Assembly (NCBI GenBank): GCA_041164045.1
Contig: JBEAQD010000052.1
Span: 1-9,468, forward strand
Direction of reading: 5' to 3'
Source: CALRBF01 sp041164045
GTDB lineage: Bacteria; Patescibacteriota; Minisyncoccia; SW-4-49-11
DNA length: 9,468 nt
The notes under the pieces are model-generated. The model was not told where the DNA came from. It made no database searches and was given only the letters and a program-made list of their open reading frames with translations. Positions within the stretch are counted from its first letter, which is position 1. The number at the start of each line of letters is the position of its first letter. A program made the position numbers and the translations under genes. This document shows positions 1-6,075 of this stretch, piece after piece.

Positions 1-597
1 TTACCTTGGATGACTCAAATTGTAATTACTGGTTCTAATTTCCTACAAGAATATGTTTGGCTAGTTTTGATTGGAATTTTTGGAGTTATAGGAGGTATAG
101 TTTACTTTCTAAAGACAGAAGCTGGAATCAAATTTGCAGATAAATGGAAATTAAAAATACCAGTTTTTGGTCAATTATTTACCAAATTATATATTGCCAG
201 ATTTGCTACCAACTTAAGAAACTTATTAAGAGCTGGAGTTCCATTAATCTCATCCTTAGAAATAAGCTCTAAAGTGGTAGGTAATTCTATCTTTGAGGGT
301 ATTATTCAAGAGTCAATTGTGAATGTAAAAGCAGGAGGACAATTGTCTGATACTCTTATGAAGCATGAAGAAGTTCCCTATATAGCCTCACAGATTATAT
401 CTGTGGGTGAGAAAACAGGTAAAACAATATTGGTGCTCGAGACATTAACTAGATTTTATAAGCAAGAAGTAGATACTCTAGTAGCTAATCTAACAGTCTT
501 GATAGAGCCAGTAATGATAGTAGGACTAGGTATTGGAGTAGCTTTCTTTGTACTAGCTGTACTTATGCCTATTTACAATATTGCAGGATCGTTCTAA
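1..597 (+). CDS. pilC: Type IV pilus inner-membrane platform protein PilC/GspF, C-terminal part (5' end outside window)
   Basis: This is the C-terminal half of the polytopic membrane protein that forms the platform of type IV pilus and type II secretion machines and couples the cytoplasmic ATPase to pilin insertion. The reading frame is open from base 1 (Leu-Pro-Trp before the first ATG at base 10), and the family normally has about 400 residues, so the ATG at 10 is internal and the gene is cut by the window edge. Counting from base 1, a membrane segment lies at about residues 18-37. A second GspF domain follows, with the typical 'NLLRAGVPL' stretch and 'SVGEKTGK', and then the C-terminal membrane helix beginning at 'LIEPVMIV' (about 168-191). 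The protein ends just after this helix, as is usual. The pilin and prepilin peptidase genes downstream confirm the context. A pilB-type ATPase would be expected upstream but cannot be seen. Confidence 0.95.
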   Translation, partial: LPWMTQIVITGSNFLQEYVWLVLIGIFGVIGGIVYFLKTEAGIKFADKWKLKIPVFGQLFTKLYIARFATNLRNLLRAGVPLISSLEISSKVVGNSIFEGIIQESIVNVKAGGQLSDTLMKHEEVPYIASQIISVGEKTGKTILVLETLTRFYKQEVDTLVANLTVLIEPVMIVGLGIGVAFFVLAVLMPIYNIAGSF

Positions 598-611
598 AAT
601 ATAATTATAAT
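581..611 (+). promoter_or_regulatory. Possible weak promoter for the pilin gene
   Basis: TTGCAG (581-586) and TATAAT (606-611) resemble -35 and -10 boxes, but the 19-base spacer is longer than ideal. A second TATAAT lies at 600-605. The region overlaps the end of pilC and is AT-rich, so chance matches are likely. A separate promoter would make sense because the pilin needs much higher expression than pilC, but that is inference. Confidence 0.22.
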
Positions 612-644
612 CTATATTAATAACTAAATTCATAAATATGCAAA

Positions 645-656
645 AGAAAGGGGGTG
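645..656 (+). promoter_or_regulatory. Very strong Shine-Dalgarno sequence of the pilin gene
   Basis: AGAAAGGGGGTG matches the extended Shine-Dalgarno consensus AGAAAGGAGGTG at 11 of 12 bases; the one difference (A to G) can still form a G-U pair. It ends 7 bases before the ATG at 664, a good spacing. No other start in the window has anything comparable: the other genes start after plain A/T sequence. This fixes the pilin start and suggests selectively high translation of the major pilin. Confidence 0.85.
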
Positions 657-663
657 TAAATAA

Positions 664-1101
664 ATGAAAAGATTACAAAAAGGGTTTACGCTTATCGAAT
701 TACTTGTAGTAATTGCTATTATTGGTATATTGGCAGCAGTTGTGTTGGTAAATGTTAACTCAGCTCGAACAAGAGCTAGAACATCATCTGCTCAATCTGG
801 TCTATCTCAGTTGCGAGGAATTATGGAGTTAAATGGATATACAGCTTCTACTAATACTTATGCAAACCCAAGAACTAGTACTGTTGCTGAAATTTCAAGA
901 GTTAGAAATAGTATTGATAGCAATGCAGAGGGAGCTAATACAGCCGCTAGACTCAGAGGTAATGGAGGAGTAGGATTTTACTTTATGGCTGCACAAGTTA
1001 GAGATGAGACAAATGCATTACGGTGGTATTGTGTTGATCATACGGGTTCATCAAGATTTGTATCTACTGCTCCTGCTAACACGGCTACAGCCTGTCCATA
1101 A
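664..1101 (+). CDS. Type IV major pilin (prepilin)
   Basis: This is a 145-residue prepilin and the likely main subunit of the pilus. The leader is MKRLQKG, with the peptidase cut between Gly7 and Phe8. The mature protein starts FTLIE, with the conserved Glu5 (Glu12 of the precursor), followed by the hydrophobic alpha-1 helix to about residue 31 and then a basic amphipathic stretch (ARTRART). The globular part is rich in Ser, Thr, Ala and Asn. Cys123 and Cys144 near the end could form the D-region disulfide. The 'WYCVDHTG' segment resembles pilins of Parcubacteria-type genomes (recollection, not a search). It is the only pilin in the window with a strong Shine-Dalgarno, and a possible hairpin follows it, which fits an abundant structural protein. 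It lies 66 bases after pilC and 93 bases before pilD. The exact pilin subclass cannot be settled by eye. Confidence 0.94.
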   Translation: MKRLQKGFTLIELLVVIAIIGILAAVVLVNVNSARTRARTSSAQSGLSQLRGIMELNGYTASTNTYANPRTSTVAEISRVRNSIDSNAEGANTAARLRGNGGVGFYFMAAQVRDETNALRWYCVDHTGSSRFVSTAPANTATACP

Positions 1102-1117
1102 TTCAAGTTACTTTGTG

Positions 1118-1149
1118 TAGATAGGAGAGAATTAAATTTCTCTTATCTA
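1118..1149 (+). terminator. Imperfect hairpin after the pilin gene (attenuator or 3'-end stabiliser candidate)
   Basis: TAGATA (1118-1123) pairs with TATCTA (1144-1149), and AGAGAA (1126-1131) pairs with TTCTCT (1138-1143). A GG bulge sits on the left arm and the loop has six bases. The stem is GC-poor and no run of T follows, so it is not a classical intrinsic terminator. Its place directly after the major pilin would suit an element that uncouples pilin mRNA level from the downstream genes; that role is inference. Confidence 0.35.
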
Positions 1150-1179
1150 TCAAATTCACTGGAATTGATTTACTTAATC

Positions 1180-1192
1180 TATAATATATAAT
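1180..1192 (+). promoter_or_regulatory. Possible -10 region ahead of pilD
   Basis: Two overlapping-style TATAAT boxes (1180-1185 and 1187-1192) lie just before the pilD ATG at 1195. A TTGATT at 1165-1170 is 16 bases from the second box, but that pairing would start transcription inside the coding sequence. The first box has no convincing -35. If active, it would give a leaderless or nearly leaderless mRNA. AT-rich background makes chance likely. Confidence 0.18.
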
Positions 1193-1194
1193 TT

Positions 1195-2016
1195 ATGTTA
1201 TATGTTCTATCTATAATATTTATCTTAGGGCTTGGGATTGGAAGTTTCCTTAATGTAGTTTTATTTCGTATGACTACTGAGAAAAGATTTTGGAATGGTA
1301 GGTCGGAATGTATGTCTTGTCATCATACTCTAGCTTGGTATGAGCTAATCCCAGTATTATCCTATCTAATTCAGGGAGGAAAGTGTCGTAAATGTCATAA
1401 GTCTCTTTCTATACAATATCCATTGGTAGAATTAATTACAGCTATTCTTTTTACTGCTTATATATCTCTTGCTATTCCAGATATAATGTCTATATATAAT
1501 TTGACTTGGCTACAAATTCTAGAGTTTATGATTATCTTAACCCTGATTACTCAGCTAATAATTGTTTTTGTTTATGATTTTCAGCATCAATTAATCCCAA
1601 CAATTCAGCTAAGAACTATACAAATTTTGGGACTAATTTATTTTGGGTCTGAGTATTATAGTACAAGAATAATACCAGATTCTCTAATTACGGCTCTTAC
1701 TTGTACATTTATAACTTGGTTTTTGTATTTTATTACCAAAAAACAAGGTATAGGTTGGGGCGATGTGGAATTATTCTTGGGGATTGGATTATTTATACCT
1801 TTAATGTGGGCTATCCCTTTTTTCTTTGGATCTTTTATCATTGGTACAATTTGGGGAGTGAGTTTAATGATTATCAACCATAACTCTTCTCTTAAACAAA
1901 AAATAGCTTTTGGGCCAAGTATTATATTGTCATTTATTATAATATTCACTCTAATTACAATAGAACTTGTACCAAATGTCAATATATGGTATTATTTAAT
2001 TATACCTAATATATAA
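1195..2016 (+). CDS. pilD: Prepilin peptidase / N-methyltransferase (PilD/GspO family)
   Basis: This is a 273-residue integral membrane aspartyl protease that cleaves prepilins after the leader Gly and N-methylates the new first residue. The N-terminal methyltransferase-type domain has 'GSFLNVVLFR' (16-25) and two CxxC pairs (Cys39/Cys42 and Cys64/Cys67) of the zinc-binding type. The catalytic aspartates of the peptidase domain are visible: Asp128 in 'VYDFQHQLIP' and Asp190 in 'GWGD'. The late 'FGPSIILS' matches the usual FGP motif. About seven hydrophobic segments follow the first domain. The residue after 'LIP' is Thr where many relatives have Asp. The start at 1195 has no Shine-Dalgarno, but it places the N-terminal membrane helix and the GSFLN motif correctly. 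It is the processing enzyme for the five prepilins encoded around it, and its stop is 2 bases from the next start. Confidence 0.96.
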   Translation: MLYVLSIIFILGLGIGSFLNVVLFRMTTEKRFWNGRSECMSCHHTLAWYELIPVLSYLIQGGKCRKCHKSLSIQYPLVELITAILFTAYISLAIPDIMSIYNLTWLQILEFMIILTLITQLIIVFVYDFQHQLIPTIQLRTIQILGLIYFGSEYYSTRIIPDSLITALTCTFITWFLYFITKKQGIGWGDVELFLGIGLFIPLMWAIPFFFGSFIIGTIWGVSLMIINHNSSLKQKIAFGPSIILSFIIIFTLITIELVPNVNIWYYLIIPNI

Positions 2017-2018
2017 AT

Positions 2019-2504
2019 ATGAAAAAAGGATTCTCATTAACTGAGATATTAGTATCAGTAGCAATAATTGGTATATTATCAGGAGTAGGAATAGAAGGGT
2101 TTATAGTGGTAAGACAAAGAGCTAGATTAGAGGAAGACGTTGCTCAGGTAGTTATGGCACTGAGGAAGGCTCAAAACTCAGCCCTATCTCCCTCAACTAG
2201 TGAGACTGGAGTACCAACTAATCAAACCTTATGTGCTATCATAGTGAAAATTGAATCCGGTACAATAAATTTTTATTATGGCTCTATAAATACTTTGTCA
2301 CTAAATAAAAATTGTAATGAATCAAGCTCTCCGTATTTAAATTTTGGTGAAATAAAATACTCCTCAATTTCTAATAATTCAGCTTCAAGCATTAAATTTG
2401 ACATACCTTTTGCTGATACAACTGGGGGACAATTTTCCTTGAATGTAGATGGTGTTACAAAAACTATTGAAGTGACTAATACTGGTTTAATCAAAGTACA
2501 ATAA
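2019..2504 (+). CDS. Minor pilin, FimT/GspH-like
   Basis: This 161-residue prepilin-like protein has leader MKKG and mature start FSLTE. Glu9 of the precursor is the conserved Glu5. A hydrophobic helix follows to about residue 32, and then 'RARLEEDVAQVVMALRKAQN', a pattern typical of the GspH/FimT family. The globular part is beta-rich, has Cys72 and Cys99 (possible disulfide), and ends in 'IEVTNTGLIKV', resembling the family's C-terminal strand. In type II secretion and type IV pili such proteins form part of the tip complex that starts fibre assembly. It starts 2 bases after pilD and is followed 5 bases later by the next pilin-like gene, so it is clearly co-transcribed. The start context is AT only, with no Shine-Dalgarno. 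Assignment to FimT/GspH rests on the N-terminal region and gene order. Confidence 0.8.
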   Translation: MKKGFSLTEILVSVAIIGILSGVGIEGFIVVRQRARLEEDVAQVVMALRKAQNSALSPSTSETGVPTNQTLCAIIVKIESGTINFYYGSINTLSLNKNCNESSSPYLNFGEIKYSSISNNSASSIKFDIPFADTTGGQFSLNVDGVTKTIEVTNTGLIKVQ

Positions 2505-2509
2505 TTAAT

Positions 2510-3010
2510 ATGAAAACTCAAAAAGGAGCTACATTAGTCGGGTCATTAGTGGCAATAACTATATTGTCAACTACGCTAGTTTCAATTTTAAATTTGCAGG
2601 AAAGCATCATAAGGTCAAAATTTTTCTTGCAATATGATAATACTGCTAACCTTCTTGTGGCTGAGGGATTGGAAATAGTCCGGTCAATTTATAATATAAG
2701 AACTAATAGTAATTTTCCTAATCAAGCACAAGAGGTTAAATATCAGGTAGATTATACTACTTCTACTTTAAACAATGTATCAAATTGTACAGATACGAGT
2801 ATTAATAATAGTTGTGATATGGATATTAATTCAACAGGAGCTTATGCTATATCAACAGCATCCACAGGAAATAGAATATTCTATAGATTTATTACAATTC
2901 AAGATTCTAATACAATCCCACTGGTCACTAGTACTGTAATAGTAAGAAATCCCAAAGACGGGAGTTTAAGAGTATATAAAGCTACTATAAAGTTATATAA
3001 AATAGACTAA
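2510..3010 (+). CDS. Minor pilin, PilV/GspI-like, lacking Glu5
   Basis: This is a 166-residue pilin-like protein with leader MKTQKG and predicted mature start ATLVGSLVAI. The peptidase glycine is present, but mature position 5 is Gly (Gly11) rather than the usual Glu. A hydrophobic helix runs to about residue 28. It is followed by 'ANLLVAEGLEIVRSIYNIR', a pattern I associate with PilV/GspI-type proteins of candidate-phylum bacteria. Cys93 and Cys102 could form a small disulfide loop, and the globular part is rich in Asn, Ser and Thr. It sits second of four minor pilins, the position GspI/PilV takes in the classical order. Loss of Glu5 is seen in tip subunits of the GspK type but is unusual for a GspI-like one. 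It is an intact gene, 5 and 4 bases from its neighbours. Confidence 0.72.
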   Translation: MKTQKGATLVGSLVAITILSTTLVSILNLQESIIRSKFFLQYDNTANLLVAEGLEIVRSIYNIRTNSNFPNQAQEVKYQVDYTTSTLNNVSNCTDTSINNSCDMDINSTGAYAISTASTGNRIFYRFITIQDSNTIPLVTSTVIVRNPKDGSLRVYKATIKLYKID

Positions 3011-3014
3011 AAAT

Positions 3015-3461
3015 ATGACCAAAAAAGGATTTACTTTAGTAGAGTTAATGGTAGTAATAGGAGTATTATCTATTATTATGTTAACTATATCACAACCAGT
3101 GGCTAGTGTTATCAAATATCAGAGAGAATCTCAAATTCCAGATAATATGAGAGATAATCTACAATTTGTGATTAATAAAATGGAAAAAGAATTAAAAACT
3201 TCTTCTAATGTGTCTATAAATGGCGGCACATTGACCTTCGAAGACCAGAATGGAGGGTTAGTTAAGTATAGCATAGTAGATAATGAGATTAGAAAAAATG
3301 ATAACACAAAATTAACAGATAAGACTATATTTAAGGTTATTGATTTGAAATTCTCAGAAAATATTACGACTAATCTTACAACTATAATTATAAAAGCTCA
3401 ATCATTAGACAATAAAGATAATGTGACTATGCAATTTAGCGTTCTACCTCTTAATGACTAA
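3015..3461 (+). CDS. Minor pilin, PilW/GspJ-like
   Basis: This 148-residue prepilin-like protein has leader MTKKG and mature start FTLVELMVV. Glu10 of the precursor is the conserved Glu5. A hydrophobic helix runs to about residue 33, followed by a charged amphipathic stretch with 'MRDNLQFVINKMEKELKTSS'. This pattern (many Met, Glu and Lys with 'I..ME.EL..') is typical of GspJ/PilW proteins. A short beta-rich C-terminal part contains 'LTFEDQNGGLVKYSI', another family-like stretch, in which a fragment equivalent to a value and its basic residue are recorded on adjacent strands. There is no cysteine. It is third in the minor pilin set and starts 4 bases after its predecessor without a Shine-Dalgarno. 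The family usually has about 180-220 residues, so this is a short form. Confidence 0.76.
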   Translation: MTKKGFTLVELMVVIGVLSIIMLTISQPVASVIKYQRESQIPDNMRDNLQFVINKMEKELKTSSNVSINGGTLTFEDQNGGLVKYSIVDNEIRKNDNTKLTDKTIFKVIDLKFSENITTNLTTIIIKAQSLDNKDNVTMQFSVLPLND

Positions 3462-3472
3462 AGTAATATAAT

Positions 3473-3892
3473 ATGAATATACAATATAAATCTAAAAAAG
3501 GAGATATTAGTCTGTTAGTAACATTATTAGTTTGTAGTATTATACTTATATTATTGGCTCCCTTAGCTCAGAAAGTCTCAGTAGAGTCCAAAATTTCTAG
3601 GGAAAATCTAATGTCTCAACAGGCTGTACAAGCAGCTAAGACTGGTTTGGATAATTGGAAATATAATATTAGCAAAGATTTAAGTATTGATCTTAACACT
3701 AAAAACTTTAAAAATCAAATCAATTGGAGTCCATTAGATGCTACCCTTGGTACAGAGTATAGCGTAGAATTTTTTCCTAGAGTTGGCACAAACCCAGCCT
3801 ATATTGTAAGTAAGGGGCGAGTTAAAAATTCATCTTTCACGATAGAAAGAACCCTAGAAGAGGAATTTAAATCACTTCCCAATACTCCATAA
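3473..3892 (+). CDS. Minor pilin, PilX/GspK-like, lacking Glu5
   Basis: This is a 139-residue pilin-like protein. The leader is a longer, basic MNIQYKSKKG, and the mature protein would start DISLLVTLLV. Mature position 5 is Leu15 rather than Glu, as is known for GspK-type tip subunits. A hydrophobic helix runs to about residue 31. It is followed by 'QQAVQAAKTGLDNWKYNI', resembling the PilX/GspK N-terminal pattern 'A..A..G...W'. The globular part is short, far below the roughly 300 residues of true GspK, so it is closer to PilX. It is fourth in the minor pilin set and 12 bases before ligA. The start at 3473 keeps the leader; no other in-frame ATG would. It could be an unrelated membrane-anchored protein, but position, KKG-D cleavage site and helix argue for a pilin. 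Confidence 0.66.
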   Translation: MNIQYKSKKGDISLLVTLLVCSIILILLAPLAQKVSVESKISRENLMSQQAVQAAKTGLDNWKYNISKDLSIDLNTKNFKNQINWSPLDATLGTEYSVEFFPRVGTNPAYIVSKGRVKNSSFTIERTLEEEFKSLPNTP

Positions 3893-3904
3893 ATATAAAA
3901 TAAA

Positions 3905-5944
3905 ATGCATAATCTAGAGATAGAGCAGAAAATTAAAAAATTAAGGCAAGAGATCAAAAAGCATAGGTCTAATTACCATATTCAAGATATATCTAGTGTT
4001 TCGGGTGGGGTTTTGGATAGTCTAATGCATCAATTGTCTCAATTAGAGTCTGAATACCCAGAATTGATTACTCTGGATTCTCCTACTCAAAGAGTAGGAG
4101 GTGAGGTGTTGCCAGAATTTGAAAAAGTAGCTCATACTATTCCTATGATGTCTCTTAATGATGTCTTTGATGAGTCAGAATTACAGCAATGGGAAGCTCG
4201 TAATAAGGGGATTGTCGATAAGTCGAGTGACTGGCAATATTTTGTAGAGCTAAAATTAGATGGTCTAGCAGTGAGTATTAAATATGAAAATACTAAATTG
4301 GTTCAAGGATTAACCAGGGGAAATGGACAGGAAGGTGAGAATATTACTCATAATATCAAGACTATTAAGGATATTCCGTTACAGTTAAATTCAAAAGAGC
4401 AAATTGTGGATAAACTTAAAAATTATGATACTAGTTTGGCTAATAGATTTGAGGTTATCTGGCAGGGTGATTTTGAAATTAGAGGTGAGGCTTATATTAG
4501 ATATTCCCAATTAGACTTAATTAATCAAAATCTCAAAGCTCAAGGTCAATCTGAGTATGCCAATGTTAGGAATTTGGCAGCTGGGTCTCTGAGGCAATTA
4601 GATAGTAGTATTACTGCTAGTAGGGGGCTTAGTTTTTTTGCTTGGGGCTTGATCACTGATTTAGGTCAGACCACTCAACAAGAAGAATATTGGATTCTAG
4701 AAGCTTTGGGATTTCCAGTTGTCAGAGAGAATAAATTGGTTAATAATATCAAGCAAGTACAAGATTATTATCAGAAAATTTTGAATTTGAGGGAGAAAAT
4801 TGATTTTGCCTATGATGGTGTTGTGGTAAAGGTGAATGATAAAAAGATTCAGAATCAATTAGGTTTTACTGGTAAAGGACCAAGATTTATGATTGCTTAT
4901 AAATTCCCAGCTGAGGAGGTTACTACTCAAGTTATAGATATCATCTCACAAGTTGGTAGAACCGGTAAAGTAACTCCTGTAGCTATCATGAAGCCCGTCA
5001 ATGTATATGGAGTTACTGTTACTAGGGCTACTCTACACAATCAAGATGAAATTGAAAGATTAGGTCTTCTGATTGGAGATACTATTATTATTAGAAGAGC
5101 GGGGGATGTGATTCCTGAAATAGTCAAGGTTTTACCTGAGCTTAGAATTGGATCTGAGAAAGAATATCAATATCCAATAGTTTGTCCAGAATGTGGTACT
5201 GCTTTAATTCAAGCAAAGGAACAAGTGAATCAATATTGCCCTAATCTCAAATGTCCCGCTCGCCATATTGAATATTTATCCTATGCTGTCTCAAAAGAAG
5301 GGTTTAATATAGAGGGGTTGAGTAAAAAAATTTTATTAAGATTACAAGAAGCTGATTTGATTCAACATATTGATGATATATTTAAATTAAGCTTAGATGA
5401 TATTAGAATTACTGCTGGATTTGGGGATAAGTCAGCTCAGAATTTATTCAATAGTATTCAGCGTGCAAAAAATATTACTTTCAGAAGGTTGATTCAAGCG
5501 CTAGGCATACCAATGGTTGGTAATCAAACGGCTTTACAATTGTCTCGCCATTTTCAAAGTTTAGATGAGCTTTTGAATACTGATTTAGAACAATTGCAAG
5601 CTATACCAGATATTGGAGAAAAGGTTGCTCATTCTATTTTAAATTATATACATAATACTAATAATTTATATCTTATAAAAGGATTATTAAAATCAGGTGT
5701 AATAATAGACTATCCTATATTCAAGAAAGGCATCTGGACTGATAAAAATATTTGCATTACGGGGACTTTTGAGCAATTTACTAGAGATGAGTTAAAAGAT
5801 AAAATAGAAGCTGAAGGAGGGATTGTAGTATCCCAGGTAAGTTCTCAGACAGATATTCTATTAGTGGGAACAAAGGCGGGGAGCAAATTAGAAAAGGCTA
5901 AGAAATTGGGTATTAAGATTATTACAGAGAGAGAACTTCCGTAG
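3905..5944 (+). CDS. ligA: NAD+-dependent DNA ligase LigA
   Basis: This 679-residue ligase, of normal family length, seals nicks in replication and repair using NAD+. The domain order is complete. Domain Ia ends near 'SPTQRVG' (59-65). The adenylation domain has the nucleotide lysine Lys117 in 'ELKLDG', Glu195 in 'EIRGEAY', Lys309 in 'DGVVVKV' and Lys333 in 'AYKFP'. The OB fold has 'GRTGKVTPVA' (351-360). Four zinc cysteines are at 427, 430, 445 and 450. Helix-hairpin-helix repeats cover about 465-580, and a BRCT domain starts at 'KNICITGTF' (614-622). Domain Ia is unusual: Tyr24, His25 and Asp38 are kept, but the positions equivalent to E. coli Asp32 and Tyr35 are Gly34 and Leu37. The end (..ITERELP) stops a few residues earlier than most BRCT tails. 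About 20 extra residues precede 'EIRGE'. It starts 12 bases after the last minor pilin. Confidence 0.98.
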   Translation: MHNLEIEQKIKKLRQEIKKHRSNYHIQDISSVSGGVLDSLMHQLSQLESEYPELITLDSPTQRVGGEVLPEFEKVAHTIPMMSLNDVFDESELQQWEARNKGIVDKSSDWQYFVELKLDGLAVSIKYENTKLVQGLTRGNGQEGENITHNIKTIKDIPLQLNSKEQIVDKLKNYDTSLANRFEVIWQGDFEIRGEAYIRYSQLDLINQNLKAQGQSEYANVRNLAAGSLRQLDSSITASRGLSFFAWGLITDLGQTTQQEEYWILEALGFPVVRENKLVNNIKQVQDYYQKILNLREKIDFAYDGVVVKVNDKKIQNQLGFTGKGPRFMIAYKFPAEEVTTQVIDIISQVGRTGKVTPVAIMKPVNVYGVTVTRATLHNQDEIERLGLLIGDTIIIRRAGDVIPEIVKVLPELRIGSEKEYQYPIVCPECGTALIQAKEQVNQYCPNLKCPARHIEYLSYAVSKEGFNIEGLSKKILLRLQEADLIQHIDDIFKLSLDDIRITAGFGDKSAQNLFNSIQRAKNITFRRLIQALGIPMVGNQTALQLSRHFQSLDELLNTDLEQLQAIPDIGEKVAHSILNYIHNTNNLYLIKGLLKSGVIIDYPIFKKGIWTDKNICITGTFEQFTRDELKDKIEAEGGIVVSQVSSQTDILLVGTKAGSKLEKAKKLGIKIITERELP

Positions 5945-6075
5945 GGGGACCTTTCAGTCGACCGTATTGTCATAATAAAAGAATTCTATTTTTGTCTACA
6001 TTAACCTAATCTCATACAAATATTTGACCAAATACATAATCTTGGGTACAATATTATATATTAGATAAAATATAT
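5945..6075 (+). other. 131-base gap between ligA and murG
   Basis: This is the longest non-coding stretch in the window. Its first 25 bases are noticeably richer in G and C than the rest. I see no stable terminator hairpin. AGAATTCT (5980-5987), flanked by A-rich and T-rich runs, is only a weak palindrome. The second half holds the promoter of the murG operon. No tRNA or other RNA gene is apparent. Confidence 0.7.
6024..6052 (+). promoter_or_regulatory. Sigma-70-type promoter of the murG-murC-uppS operon
   Basis: TTGACC (6024-6029), a 17-base spacer and TACAAT (6047-6052) match the vegetative consensus at 5 of 6 bases each with the ideal spacing. Transcription should start near 6059, giving a leader of about 16 bases before the ATG at 6076. 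That leader is only A/T and has no Shine-Dalgarno. It is the best promoter match in the window and lies in the only sizeable gap ahead of the envelope genes. Confidence 0.7.

Noticed and set aside
10..12. ATG at base 10 as the true start of the pilC gene
   Set aside because: The frame is open back to base 1, and the protein would lack the first GspF domain and about half of the family length. It is an internal Met.
1701..1883. 60-codon + strand frame inside pilD in another frame
   Set aside because: It overlaps the catalytic part of pilD in a different frame and has no start signal or family pattern.
1656..1982. Open frame of 108 codons on the - strand inside pilD
   Set aside because: It lies entirely within the well-supported pilD gene, antisense to its membrane segments. 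It has no recognisable domain and is best explained as a composition shadow.
2276..2521. 81-codon - strand frame across the FimT-like gene
   Set aside because: It is antisense to a credible pilin-like gene in a tight operon, with no promoter or motif.
5974..5998. Possible intrinsic terminator after ligA
   Set aside because: AGAATTCT with flanking A and T runs looks palindromic, but it leaves no room for a loop when fully paired. The remaining A-T stem of four or five pairs is too weak to call.
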